Positions 8,701-17,201 of a stretch of DNA of 64,000 nt are shown piece by piece. Position numbers and translations under genes: made by a program. This stretch comes from Legionella_C sp048541585 (GTDB lineage: Bacteria; Pseudomonadota; Gammaproteobacteria; Legionellales; Legionellaceae), in contig NZ_CP183303.1 in assembly GCF_048541585.1 (NCBI RefSeq), positions 1,922,001-1,986,000 on the forward strand, read 5' to 3'. The notes under the pieces are model-generated. The model worked only from the letters and a program-made list of their open reading frames with translations. It searched no databases and was not told the DNA's origin. Positions within the stretch are counted from its first letter, which is position 1. Each line of letters starts with the position of its first letter.

Positions 8701-10876
8701 GGCTAATTTTTTTATCTTTAATCACAGCTTTATCAATACCAACTTCAAATATATGCTCCAGTTGGTTAATTTTTTTTAACAAAGGTTCGTTATCTTTAGC
8801 TAAAAGCTCACCAATATTATTATTATGAAGTATCACAGCCTCCTTTAAAGCTTTAACATAATCTTGATAACGCTTCCAACTCACTAATGTTGAGCCACTG
8901 GGTACATTATCAAATTCTGCTTTAATCTTTGCTAATTCAATATAAGCTCTTGCTACACCAGCTTGCAAATCAATAGCTATAAATAAAGGATCCATTGCCA
9001 TCTTGGTTTGATATTGCTTATATTGACGTAAATATCCTTGAGCCAAGTGTACTGTAGCAATTTTTAAATCTATATTTTTTTGAAGATTTTTAACTGGATT
9101 ATGTTGATATGTATGAGAAAAGAAATGCTTAACCTCTTCATAGGCAAAATTTCTAGCCACTATATCATAAAGTGTACGCTTATTAACTGGAGCAATATTT
9201 AAATTTAAACTCTCTTGTAGAAGCTCGACTACTTGCCGTTTAAGTAAAGGCCTTGAGCTATCTGAACTTAAGCCATCTAAAAATATATTCTTAAACTTTG
9301 AGCTAATATAAGATAAATTTTGAGCGCGCTTAAAGAGTTTTAACATCTCCTTTAAATCACTCGTTTCTTGTAGTTTATGATATAACTCTAATAACTTTAT
9401 ATATTCCTTCTGATAAGGTGATAACTTATCAACTGTAACGAGTCCTTTAAAATAAGGTAATGTATTTATTTGTTCTTCTACCCGTTTTATTTCCTCTCGA
9501 AATAATAAATCGAGGGTTAAGTATATATCAAAAACACGTGGGTTAGATGACAAGCGAGTTGCTTTTAATAATTCTAAGTCATACGTTTTTTCATCTAGAT
9601 TTTCTAAATATTCTTCTTGTACACGAGTTTCAACGAAATGACGTGAATCCTGATCACCGCATTTCTCTAAACGCATAGCCTTTAATTTAGGATTATTGTC
9701 TTCTTCGCTTACAGGTTGGGCAGGGTTACTATTAAGGATATAAGCTACTTGAGCACTACGACCTTTGCCACCACGGCAATGAGTTAAGATCTTTTGATCA
9801 GAAGGTGTAATTTTTTGAATTTGACGCACATATGCTAGCTCAGAAACAGTTAACTCAAGAGGTTGTTTGTCATGTAAAGGTAAATTATGAATTTGAATAG
9901 GTGCACCACCATTAATAGAAATTTCATAAGTCGTGATCCGACCCACTTTTTCAATAACTTTAGAGTTAACTTTAAAATCATCATAAGCTGGTGACGGTAA
10001 CCTAACTATACCGTTAACATCTGGAATAAAATAATTACTAAAATCTTCTGGCATTACTACTTCACTTATAATCTCCCTTGTCTTATCTCCAGCACGAGGA
10101 TAATAGGGAAATACTCTACCAATTGAAAAGACATGTTTTACTTTATTTTTAGTAAGATTATTGTAAAAAAAACTTAACTTTCTATTACCTTCTCCTTCCT
10201 CCGTAGTCACTACAGGGCCAGGAGAAATTATAATATTAGTATTTTTAAAATTATAGAAACCTCGATTTAAGCGTTGAAGTATATAGGGATTTACAGTATA
10301 ACCAGTTTTGCTAGTCATTATATGATTTTTATTTTCCTTAAGGGAACTAGCTAGTAACTCTCTTGTAACTTCTTTAGTAATGCTCTGAATAATATTGTCA
10401 AAATCAACTAATATGGCACAATTATCTTGTGGATTGTCATCTTGTAAATCCTTTAAATTCTCTACATAAGGTTTATACTTTTTAACTAATTTTTCATGAG
10501 CACTAGAAATCGCTGCATCTAAAATTAGACTTTCTCGTAAAGACATGTTCTTTTTATAAGTTTCTATATTTTGAGATTGATTTATAACAATACCTGCTTC
10601 TTTAAGACGAGAAGAATTTATTTCACCTTTATCATTAAAAATACCTGCACTATCTAAAGCCAAAAGCCCAATTTCCCGCTCCAATTTAGTAGGAAATTGA
10701 GGATCTTTTCGTGCTCCAAGGCCAACTTTGTCTTTATCATGTAATAAAACGACAGATTTCCTGTCACGAACAGCTATGTCAAGTTTCTCTTTATTAGTTA
10801 ATATTTCTTTTAAAAAATTTAGGAAATCTGCTTCCATTTCCTCTTTTAAATTTTGCCTCATACTTTTTTTGCTCAC
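5747..10876 (-). CDS. Giant effector-like protein with CX5R tyrosine-phosphatase and HAD phosphatase domains
   Basis: 1709 residues, GTG start (an ATG at codon 6 is possible). Residues about 150-400 form a tyrosine/dual-specificity phosphatase-like region with the P-loop THCRGGKGRSA (Cys367, Arg373). Residues about 1055-1250 form a HAD domain: IFDVDDT (near 1060), ALCTNR, a Lys-rich segment and FVDDSED. The remaining roughly 1000 residues are helical with long coiled coils (about 400-1040 and 1300-1650). There is no signal peptide or membrane span. Two different phosphatase chemistries on a coiled-coil scaffold suggest a translocated effector acting on host phosphoproteins or phosphoinositides (inference). 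The substrate is unknown. Confidence 0.75.
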   Translation of the reverse strand: MSKKSMRQNLKEEMEADFLNFLKEILTNKEKLDIAVRDRKSVVLLHDKDKVGLGARKDPQFPTKLEREIGLLALDSAGIFNDKGEINSSRLKEAGIVINQSQNIETYKKNMSLRESLILDAAISSAHEKLVKKYKPYVENLKDLQDDNPQDNCAILVDFDNIIQSITKEVTRELLASSLKENKNHIMTSKTGYTVNPYILQRLNRGFYNFKNTNIIISPGPVVTTEEGEGNRKLSFFYNNLTKNKVKHVFSIGRVFPYYPRAGDKTREIISEVVMPEDFSNYFIPDVNGIVRLPSPAYDDFKVNSKVIEKVGRITTYEISINGGAPIQIHNLPLHDKQPLELTVSELAYVRQIQKITPSDQKILTHCRGGKGRSAQVAYILNSNPAQPVSEEDNNPKLKAMRLEKCGDQDSRHFVETRVQEEYLENLDEKTYDLELLKATRLSSNPRVFDIYLTLDLLFREEIKRVEEQINTLPYFKGLVTVDKLSPYQKEYIKLLELYHKLQETSDLKEMLKLFKRAQNLSYISSKFKNIFLDGLSSDSSRPLLKRQVVELLQESLNLNIAPVNKRTLYDIVARNFAYEEVKHFFSHTYQHNPVKNLQKNIDLKIATVHLAQGYLRQYKQYQTKMAMDPLFIAIDLQAGVARAYIELAKIKAEFDNVPSGSTLVSWKRYQDYVKALKEAVILHNNNIGELLAKDNEPLLKKINQLEHIFEVGIDKAVIKDKKISLALEDSWAWANEQVSSKFNHKQFFQYRSQVQKWRQAVKSNSTNLIVSEFRKKIIEDIKRASSEISNPAELIKVAQEALLNSLELIKDPHPAIQPYIKKLREVAKELDNVEADNVKIALSRVVTLVSKPFWNIQTQNELNLIEEQKIELNELLREIITEIDKAISNKKDSATLAQIARNTLLREINEVYNNNPLILANVDNLEALSETLKSFNEDDDKQTARYQILTLISSTFNPFITNITSYIQMQDQQEVFAKEALEVANKSALKKDELAEKTAKEQENLEDISTEMKYVKAKVASAKHSRIDLINNRLSLVDKKDAKANLNKTPTIPKMVIFDVDDTLVDLDKGSIKNKELLFNLLRKIKQSMPNTIVALCTNRTLTIDGDPLSNGGYPLNRLVAEIQTETGVVIEPEFQHLYTTDLQTSIQDIYQEIQVTDESKKEPIYRLIQGKNFQLDELRARYAERSPTKKLPLESECVFVDDSEDIHKNTIKSTNYLAVKATDNKDKSVKYLVELGYRMGVYSPLIHFLQDKTNFLRIDAIPNFEELGFKHSFIVKHITLKDFYKAVEKLPGNKDETLKEKRERLEEYKYDYTMAAFEHFEILGKELQDKVVKDAWHYIFNETEKIQTTLSQMVKENVTDKQQWEKLTKQVNGLITLEQQYAKKIGSSCLDIDLYYLQALIRTDIQSLVVIDKDGVNTVTLKDSKTNEQLLQSLVLNRVENKITHALLTDDENYLNQYTKYLGQLNELLGNRMVQIAKEYSTIGLVSDWSEINNKTYIQYNDYSKLLNEIKADIDNIDPWQWQTKVLNIRDRVNDLVRLKQILVDLKSLSQTAKLLDRENKVEEQSYDEILNLLIEKVDQHQAELKENKQYKAMIFLENAEKYIYSSDRNWKVGRQWTKYTLKDTDIAIPKHVAMQLAEIEAAKLDGDYVKHMQKFVEIGQKQAKSCFSFLSSNSSLKYSSIFSKNTNNQAEVIENLQAHFSPPNKA

Positions 10877-11245
10877 TAATGAATCAATATGAACAATTAT
10901 ACCATTAATTGAGTTATTTTTTAATAAAAAAACCTTAGATTTTATAAATTAATTAGTTATTTTATGTAGTTTAAATAAAAGATATAATTTAATATGAATT
11001 AATACTTAATTTTTCAATTACTTAGTATCTATTGCATTTTAGCGTGTTTAAAAACACCTAGTTGTCCAAATCATCAAAAATTATAGAGCACAGTTTGTAA
11101 TAAGAACTTTAAGTTTCCTCTTTAAAAAACAAGTATTTAATTAAATGTTGTATTTATTACCAATATCAGCACTTAAGTACCTCAAGTACAACAGAATCTA
11201 TAATAAAATAAGTACTTAATTTATCTTTAATAGATTGAGAAAGAT
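10877..11245. other. AT-rich divergent spacer
   Basis: 369 bp without a gene, between the giant phosphatase gene (minus) and the truncated alcohol dehydrogenase (plus). It probably carries both promoters. On the minus strand a TATAAT -10 box lies at 10896-10901, placing a start site about 13 nt before the GTG; no good -35 was found. Nothing else recognisable was seen. Confidence 0.4.
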
Positions 11246-11257
11246 TTGAGAGCCAAA

Positions 11258-11731
11258 ATGCATGCTATGTTACTGAAAAGAGTAGGCCAAAAATTAGTTT
11301 ATGCTGAAATTGAGCAACCTATTCTTAAGCCTCATGAAATACTCATTAAGGTAAGCGCCTGCGGTATATGTAGGACAGATTTGCATGTAGTTGATGGTGA
11401 GTTAAAGTATCCTAAGCTTCCTCTTATACCAGGCCATCAAATTGTAGGTACAATTGAACAATTAGGAGCAGCAGTCACTTCATTTAAACTAGGACAACGA
11501 GTTGGTGTTCCTTGGTTAGGAAGTAGCTGTGGTTTTTGCCAATTTTGTTTAGCTGAAAGAGAAAATCTATGTGACCACGCTCGTTTTACCGGCTACCAAA
11601 TAGATGGAGGATTTGCTGAGTACTGTAGTGCTAATCATCATTTTTGTTTCCCAATACCCGATGGTTATTCCGATTATCAGGCAGCCCCTTTATTTTGTGC
11701 AGGTCTTATTGGCTACCGCACTTTATTATAA
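11258..11731 (+). pseudogene. Zinc-dependent alcohol dehydrogenase, truncated after the catalytic domain
   Basis: The start is the ATG at 11258, with GAGAG five bases upstream. The 157-residue product keeps the GroES-like catalytic half of a medium-chain alcohol dehydrogenase: ACGICRTDLH (catalytic Zn Cys), PGHQIVG (GHE replaced by GHQ), and the structural-zinc loop CGFCQFCLAERENLC. It then stops at GLIGYRTLL, just where the Rossmann NAD-binding fold should begin. Full-length members have about 330-350 residues. Downstream sequence to 11812 shows no continuation, so the 3' half has been deleted. A working dehydrogenase is not expected. Confidence 0.85.
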
Positions 11732-11812
11732 AGGTAAATATTTTTGTCTGTATAGTTTAATTATTTAATAAATTTAAACTAGTGACTTGGGTAAATCAGT
11801 GAAAATATTACT

Positions 11813-12481
11813 TTAATACTTAAGTAAGTAATTTTCCTTTATTATGTCTAATAAATCTTGCGGTTTTCTAGCTAGATAATCTGGCTTATAGTTAAGCAGT
11901 ATTTTTTCTGAATTAAATCCCCACGAAACTGCTATAGCATGGATTTTACACCGTTTTGCTGTTTCAATATCGCGTGTTTCATCTCCAATATAAAATGTTT
12001 GCTCTGTCTGCATATTATTAGCTTTTATAATCTTCTTTAATAACCTTGTTTTACCAAAAAAACTAGCATCAGTATGAATAAAGTTAAACAAATGATTTAG
12101 CTTATGCTGCTTAAGCCATACATTGACATTCGCCAATGAGTTTGAAGTTAAAATACCCATAACGCAATTTTGATTATTTAATTCTTCTAAGACGTTAATT
12201 AAATGAGGAAAAGCTGGTAAAAAACTCATTTCACTGTGCATGATTTCGCGCGCATGCCGTACTATAAAAGGCAATTTATAAAATGGAATTTTTAAATATT
12301 GAATAAGTTCTCTTGAACTTAAATCCTTTAAAATCTCAACTTCATGCGGATTTAATTTTCTAAATTTATATTTATCAGCTAAAGCAGACCACTTTTCCGA
12401 GGCTAAAGAAAAACTATCAGCTAAAGTACCATCAAAATCAAACACTAAGTTACATTTCTTACTTATTTTTTCATTCTGCAT
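11813..12481 (-). CDS. HAD-IA family phosphatase (phosphoglycolate phosphatase-like)
   Basis: 222 residues. All HAD motifs are present: VFDFDGTLADS near the N-terminus, ILTSNS (Thr/Ser motif II), the Lys in FFGKTRLLKKI (motif III), and FYIGDETRDIETAKR (motif IV). The helical cap between motifs I and II is type C1, and the size fits the Gph/PhnX-like group. It is a cytosolic phosphatase for a small phosphorylated metabolite; the substrate cannot be assigned. It stands alone, convergent with the truncated dehydrogenase. Confidence 0.85.
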   Translation of the reverse strand: MQNEKISKKCNLVFDFDGTLADSFSLASEKWSALADKYKFRKLNPHEVEILKDLSSRELIQYLKIPFYKLPFIVRHAREIMHSEMSFLPAFPHLINVLEELNNQNCVMGILTSNSLANVNVWLKQHKLNHLFNFIHTDASFFGKTRLLKKIIKANNMQTEQTFYIGDETRDIETAKRCKIHAIAVSWGFNSEKILLNYKPDYLARKPQDLLDIIKENYLLKY

Positions 12482-12644
12482 TTTAAATAATTAGTCTTTA
12501 CTTGCTTAAAACAGCTCAATCTATAATAAATTTAATTACATTAAAAGAATAATTAGTAATTATAAAAATTTTAAACGTTATTACCCCATTTTTTAGATTA
12601 GTTACGCTTTTTATCGATCAAATTTAGTACAATTTATTTAAAAA

Positions 12645-12664
12645 GTTAATATCACCTTAAGGTA
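12645..12664 (+). promoter_or_regulatory. Candidate PmrA box upstream of the kinase gene
   Basis: GTTAATATC-AC-CTTAAGGTA matches the Legionella PmrA direct repeat (cTTAATatT, two bases, cTTAATatT) at 7 of 9 and 6 of 9 positions. A TACAAT -10 box at 12672-12677 follows, so the site covers the -35 region, as expected for activation. It lies 48 bp before the kinase ATG. The consensus is recalled from published work on Dot/Icm effector regulation. In AT-rich DNA partial matches arise by chance. Confidence 0.45.
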
Positions 12665-12711
12665 TTTAATTTACAATTAGTAATAAGTTTATACATTATT
12701 TGTTTAAATAA

Positions 12712-14160
12712 ATGTCAAAAGTCATCAATTTAAAAAATGGCCAACTTACTCCAGAGAAAACTCAAGATCTTTATAAATTTTTTGAAGAACAAACTGAGTT
12801 GGGTATTAAATATTGGCCAAAAGATACAGATTATACTGTTAATGGAATGACTTATCGTTTTAAAAATGACATTTTTCAGCGCGAAGGAAAAAATGGTGCT
12901 TTAAGCTATGAAGTTATTAGCAATAAAGCTCCTGTCGGCAAAGGCACCTTTGGTACAGTTAGGTTAATTAAAAATACTGTAAAGTTTAGTCAAAACAATG
13001 TGGTTTTTAAAAAAACTAGCAACAAAGATGGTAGTAGAAGAGTTGTTAAATTTCAGGTTCATAATGACAAGAATGAAATTTACAGGGTAGAAAAAGAATA
13101 TTTACTTACAAAAAAAGCAGCTCATCTTGCAATTAAAAAACCAACGTTAATAAAAGATAAAAATTATAGTTTTACTAGGATGAAGTATTTAAAAGGAAAA
13201 GAACTACAAGTTATTTTAAATGAAGACAGTAAAGGTATTCGTCCTCTCACACTTAATGAGCGGATTAAATTAAGTATTGCCCTGTTAAAAGCTCTAAAAG
13301 AACAGGTTACCGATAAAGACATCATACACTGTGATATAAAACCCGCAAATATTGTTGTGGATTTAGGTCCCCCTATAAAAGTTAATATTATTGATTATGG
13401 CCTTAGTATTAATACTAATCAGTCAAATAATGGTAGCGCAGGAACACCCGCATACTCAGCCCCAGAAGTGATAACAACCAATTTTGGCAAAATTAGCCCC
13501 AAAAGTGATGTTTATTCTCTAGGAAGAGTATTAGTAAGGCTTTGGGGAGGTACTAATGAAACTTATAATGCTAATAATAATTTTACTTACTTCTATGAAG
13601 GTGAAAGCGAGATTTTAAAAGATTTATTTAATAATATTGAAGGATTAAATAATAACGATAAAAACACTATTTATGATGCTTTAGAAGCAATGGTACAACT
13701 AGTGGCTGCTAGGCGTGTAGACATTAATAAAGCAATTAGCGATTTTAAACTAATTGAAGAGCAATTAATTCCTACAAAAGATAACCAGAGTAAAGAAGAA
13801 GTTCAAATTACCAATAATGATTATTTGTTTATTATTCCCAGTGATAATTTAACTAAAACTAGTTTAAAAGAAATATACGCTCAACAATTTCATTCAGCTC
13901 ATAAAAAATTATTTGCTAAAGAAGGAAAATTAAAGCTCTTTAGGCGGCCTACAGCCATTAAAGGTAATGAGACGTTAGCTGAAATATTAAATCATGCAAC
14001 TAAAAAAAATAATCGAACTAGGCTTGTCTGCGTAAAATTAAAGTGGTTAAAAAAAGATGGTAGGCTAGCTAATAATGCGCCTTCTGAAATAGTGGAAGCT
14101 TACCATCACTTAAAAAATAATGCTAATCAACAGAGTACGCCTGCTAAAAAAATAAATTAA
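12712..14160 (+). CDS. Eukaryotic-like Ser/Thr protein kinase, probable effector
   Basis: 482 residues. Kinase motifs in order: glycine loop GKGTFGTV (76-83), Lys113 in VVKFQ, a Glu in the following helix, catalytic loop HCDIKPAN (206-213), DYG in place of DFG (228-230), and GTPAYSAPE (244-252) with the APE end of the activation segment. The catalytic loop has HCD rather than HRD, so it is a non-RD kinase. Residues 360-482 are an extra helical tail of unknown function. There is no signal peptide or membrane anchor, unlike housekeeping PknB kinases. This points to an injected LegK-type effector (inference). A candidate PmrA box lies upstream. Confidence 0.88.
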   Translation: MSKVINLKNGQLTPEKTQDLYKFFEEQTELGIKYWPKDTDYTVNGMTYRFKNDIFQREGKNGALSYEVISNKAPVGKGTFGTVRLIKNTVKFSQNNVVFKKTSNKDGSRRVVKFQVHNDKNEIYRVEKEYLLTKKAAHLAIKKPTLIKDKNYSFTRMKYLKGKELQVILNEDSKGIRPLTLNERIKLSIALLKALKEQVTDKDIIHCDIKPANIVVDLGPPIKVNIIDYGLSINTNQSNNGSAGTPAYSAPEVITTNFGKISPKSDVYSLGRVLVRLWGGTNETYNANNNFTYFYEGESEILKDLFNNIEGLNNNDKNTIYDALEAMVQLVAARRVDINKAISDFKLIEEQLIPTKDNQSKEEVQITNNDYLFIIPSDNLTKTSLKEIYAQQFHSAHKKLFAKEGKLKLFRRPTAIKGNETLAEILNHATKKNNRTRLVCVKLKWLKKDGRLANNAPSEIVEAYHHLKNNANQQSTPAKKIN

Positions 14161-14317
14161 CATCCGATAGCAGGTTATGAACTTAAGGTTATACGAGAAA
14201 AATTATGATAAATAGTTATTCAAATAAAATTAAAAAATTACAAAAAGTTATTTTTATAATCTATTATTATTTTATAGTTAGCTGTATTTATTGAAAATAT
14301 AATTGATAGAGAAAATT

Positions 14318-14722
14318 ATGGGTTTAACTAAAATTACAAATCAGGAAGATATATGTGAGTTACGACAAGAAATTGTATTACATATACAGGCAATAGAATC
14401 TTCCTATGAATGGTATCGTACTGAAGCTAAACATCAAAAAGTGGCAGTATTAGAGGCATGCTTAAATTATTTAGATTCTCATAAAGTAACCGACAGAATA
14501 ACTAACAAAGCGAGAAGAATGGAGCTAGATGATCTTAAAAATGTGATTGACAGCCATCCTAAATACAAAGATTGTCTAGCAAAAAGCTCAACTAAAAATT
14601 TAGTCAATATAGTATTAAATTTAAATTCATCGCTGATTAAGGAAAGATTGGATTTAATAGATGCAAAGTACATGACTCCAAAAGGCTATTACTGCTTCCC
14701 TTCTAATACGCACCCAAGTTAA
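14318..14722 (+). CDS. Small helical protein of unknown function
   Basis: 134 residues from the ATG at 14318, which has TAGAGA at proper distance; an upstream TTG would place the ribosome site inside the gene. The protein is charged and alpha-helical (for example ELRQEIVLHIQAIESSYEWY and VLEACLNYLDSHK), without membrane segments. No family is recognised. It follows the kinase gene on the same strand after 157 bp and could be a further small effector or its partner, but nothing in the sequence proves this. Confidence 0.55.
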   Translation: MGLTKITNQEDICELRQEIVLHIQAIESSYEWYRTEAKHQKVAVLEACLNYLDSHKVTDRITNKARRMELDDLKNVIDSHPKYKDCLAKSSTKNLVNIVLNLNSSLIKERLDLIDAKYMTPKGYYCFPSNTHPS

Positions 14723-14817
14723 ATTTTTATTTATTTTACTTTTTTTAAGCAAAACTAGTGATAAAATAATCCCGTCTTAAAATTTTCATTTATTTCAAAA
14801 CTTCATAAAAGGATATT

Positions 14818-15723
14818 GTGAAACGTTTCTTACCAAAAATAAAAAAACACCTAGCATTGATTATTATTTCCATGCCTATAGTTACCTGGGGCGGGACTGA
14901 TTCTAACGCTAATGATAGCAAAAATGAGCCACCTGAGGTGGGGAATTTTTCGCTTTCTACGTCACAACAACCAGGGCCTTTCTTATCCTTTGGGCAAACT
15001 TTAATTGAGAAAAATCAAGTACAACTGTATCTTGGAGCAGGCTATCTAAAGGTGCAATCAGATAACTTTTTAACCCTAACTCCCTCGGCTGTTTATGGTT
15101 TATCTGATAAAGCAGCCTTACTATTATCCGTGCCGGTTGCCTTAGATTATGAAGTTTCTAAAGCTCATTCACATGGCTTAGGTGATATTTATTTGCAAGG
15201 AGAATATGGGATTTATGATTTCTCAAATTCAAAATACACCGAAGGAATGACAATTGTAGGTGGATTAACAGCGCCAACGGGATCTTTCTATAAAAGCCCT
15301 CCCACAGGCTTGGGTACAACAAGTTTTTTTCTAGGTACCACCTATAATCGTATGTCAGTGGAATGGCTAGCTTTTGCTTCAACAGGGGTGGTGATGATTA
15401 CCAATCATGATGATATTAAATTAGGCAATCAATATTTATATCAATTAGGTTTAGGTCATAATATTAAAAGTGAGCCAGGAAAATATATTTTTTCAAGTTT
15501 GATTGAATTAAATGGTATCTATGCCAGAAAGAATAAAATTTTTGGCGAATTTGATCCAGATTCAGGCGGCAATCTTATTTATATCATTCCTTCTTTATAG
15601 TTTTCCACTAAAAAATTAATTTTTCAATTAGGAGTGGCCCTACCTTGCTTGCAAACATTAAACGGAAATCAAAGTAAAATTAATTATAACTTGGTTGCAA
15701 TGGCTGGTATAACCTTTAATTAA
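14818..15723 (+). pseudogene. Outer-membrane beta-barrel protein interrupted by an in-frame UAG
   Basis: GTG start after AAGGA. A signal peptide (KKHLALIIISMPIVTWG) is followed by alternating amphipathic strands typical of an outer-membrane barrel of the MetA-pathway/transporter type (for example LSDKAALLLSVPVALDYEV and MTIVGGLTAPTGSF). Translation stops at TAG 15598-15600, but the same frame continues for 40 codons with further barrel strands (TKKLIFQLGVALPCLQTL and a last strand ending in Phe-Asn) to TAA at 15721-15723. A single TGG (Trp) to TAG change would explain this. The full product would have 301 residues. Without the last strands the barrel should not fold. Confidence 0.75.
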
Positions 15724-15807
15724 ATAATCATTAAATTGGAAGCGTTCACTCTTCATAAACCGAATACGATATTTGATAGCCTTTAAATATTATACAAATC
15801 TAATATA

Positions 15808-15850
15808 AACCAATTGCAACAAACTTAGTCTTTTCATTGCAATTGGTTTT
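15808..15850. terminator. Bidirectional terminator
   Basis: A perfect 13-bp stem, AAACCAATTGCAA (15808-15820) with its complement (15838-15850), has a 17-nt loop and T-rich flanks. It separates the outer-membrane protein gene (plus) from hupE (minus), which converge here. Confidence 0.8.
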
Positions 15851-15866
15851 GTAGTTTTATAACAGC

Positions 15867-16502
15867 TTAAGCCTCTAATAAGGAGATAACTACATTATTT
15901 AAGGCCGGGAAAGTGCCAATTAATACAGCAGCAGCGAGCATAAAAACACTGGCATAGCGGAATAAGGCTGTGTTAAAGCGTAAAATAAGTAAGCCTAATC
16001 CAATGCCAATACTTAACAATACTAAGGAAGAAACTAAACATCCAGCAATAAAGAGTGGCATATTAGACACTATATTATCTGGAGTAATCATGTCATTACC
16101 TTGGAAAATAGTAAAGAGACTGACAAGACCTACAGTTAATAACAAAGAAGCACTTAAAGGCCATGAAAGCAATGCTGCACAAACTACCAGTGATGCCAAA
16201 ATAACATAATCAAGTAATGGTACCCCTATGCCCATGATATTTAAAATTCCGCCACATACTAAAGCTACTGTATAAAGTAATGGTATGCCCCATAACGCAC
16301 GGCCCCCAATTTGAGCAGCAATCATCCCCACAGCAATTGTAAACAAAATATGATCAACACCGTGAATTGGCATACTTAAACCTTGCCAAAGCGGATGGCC
16401 TCGCATAAACTCGGCATGATGGGCAAATACCAAAGATGGCAGCAAAATAGCCAACAATGCCACAGCGAATTTAGGTAAAGAAGCAGAAGTAATTTTGTGC
16501 AT
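15867..16502 (-). CDS. hupE: HupE/UreJ-family metal permease, probable cobalt or nickel importer
   Basis: 211 residues: a signal-like first segment ending SLVFAHHAEF, then about six membrane helices. The family motif is present as HGVDHILFTIAVGM (histidines for metal binding). Family members move Ni or Co across the inner membrane. It lies 30 bp behind the last gene of a cobalt-type nitrile hydratase/thiocyanate hydrolase operon with a strong GGAGGGAG ribosome site. Since no hydrogenase or urease gene is near, cobalt supply to that enzyme is the likely role (inference). Confidence 0.85.
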   Translation of the reverse strand: MHKITSASLPKFAVALLAILLPSLVFAHHAEFMRGHPLWQGLSMPIHGVDHILFTIAVGMIAAQIGGRALWGIPLLYTVALVCGGILNIMGIGVPLLDYVILASLVVCAALLSWPLSASLLLTVGLVSLFTIFQGNDMITPDNIVSNMPLFIAGCLVSSLVLLSIGIGLGLLILRFNTALFRYASVFMLAAAVLIGTFPALNNVVISLLEA

Positions 16503-16532
16503 AATATTCTCCCTCCAGATATATGCTAAACT

Positions 16533-17201
16533 TTACGCCCCTGGCGTTGAATCAACTGTCCAGTCAATACGTGGAATAGAAACACCAATCATCGTATCAC
16601 GTGTTACAATAGATGCTAGCTTATCTTCACTCCAGTCCTCTGTTCCTTCAGGTCGTAAAGGTAGAATCATAAATCGTGTACGTTGATTAGAGTCATGAAC
16701 ACGCACTTCAACATCTGGTGGAATAATCGTGCCAAATTCAGCAAGTACTTGCCTTGGCCAACGCACCATACGACGTCTATAATTAGGTCTTTCATACCAA
16801 GCAGGCGCTATACCTAATAATGGACGTGGATAGCAAGAGCACAAAGTACATACCATAGTATTATGTAATTTAGGCGTATTTTCACATACGATTAAATGTG
16901 TATAATCACTTGGCGTACCTTCCCCTGTGGGCTTTAACCAATCAATTCCCATCTCTTTACAAGCAGCAACTCCATCAGTAAGTAATCGTTGCTTAAACTC
17001 AGGATCTACCCAAGCGCGCGCAACCACACGAGAGCCAGCTGAATAACCGAGTTTGTCATACCATTCAGTAAAACGACGATGGTCTTCACGAGAAAATAAT
17101 CCTTTTTCGATTGCTAGTTCACGAATAGCCGTTTCAAGGATTGTAAACTCTATTGCTTCATCATGCTCTTCTATAGGTGTATGAAGGTGATCATGTGCCA
17201 T
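16533..17201 (-). CDS. Nitrile hydratase alpha / thiocyanate hydrolase gamma subunit, cobalt type
   Basis: 222 residues. It holds the metal claw VCTLCSCYPRP (Cys118, Cys121, Ser122, Cys123). Thr after the first Cys and Tyr after the last mark the cobalt type; iron enzymes have VCSLCSCT. In mature enzymes two of these Cys are oxidised to sulfinic and sulfenic acid. The rest matches the family: GSRVVARAWVDPEFKQRLL, VRVHDSNQRTRFMILPLRP. Its ATG overlaps the preceding stop by one base (TAATG), giving translational coupling. With the two split beta genes upstream, the set matches the layout of thiocyanate hydrolase. Substrate (nitrile or thiocyanate) is not proven. Confidence 0.9.
   Translation of the reverse strand: MAHDHLHTPIEEHDEAIEFTILETAIRELAIEKGLFSREDHRRFTEWYDKLGYSAGSRVVARAWVDPEFKQRLLTDGVAACKEMGIDWLKPTGEGTPSDYTHLIVCENTPKLHNTMVCTLCSCYPRPLLGIAPAWYERPNYRRRMVRWPRQVLAEFGTIIPPDVEVRVHDSNQRTRFMILPLRPEGTEDWSEDKLASIVTRDTMIGVSIPRIDWTVDSTPGA

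Noticed and set aside
11215..11234. CTTAATTTA-TC-TTTAATAGA resembles a PmrA box before the truncated dehydrogenase
   Set aside because: It ends only 23 bp before the start codon, leaving no room for a -10 and leader, and such TTAAT pairs are common in this AT-rich DNA.
15867..16502. HupE as part of a hydrogenase or urease cluster
   Set aside because: No hydrogenase or urease genes are present nearby; the gene is tied to the hydratase operon by a 30-bp gap.
16533..17201. Iron-type nitrile hydratase
   Set aside because: The claw is VCTLCSCY, the cobalt form, not VCSLCSCT.
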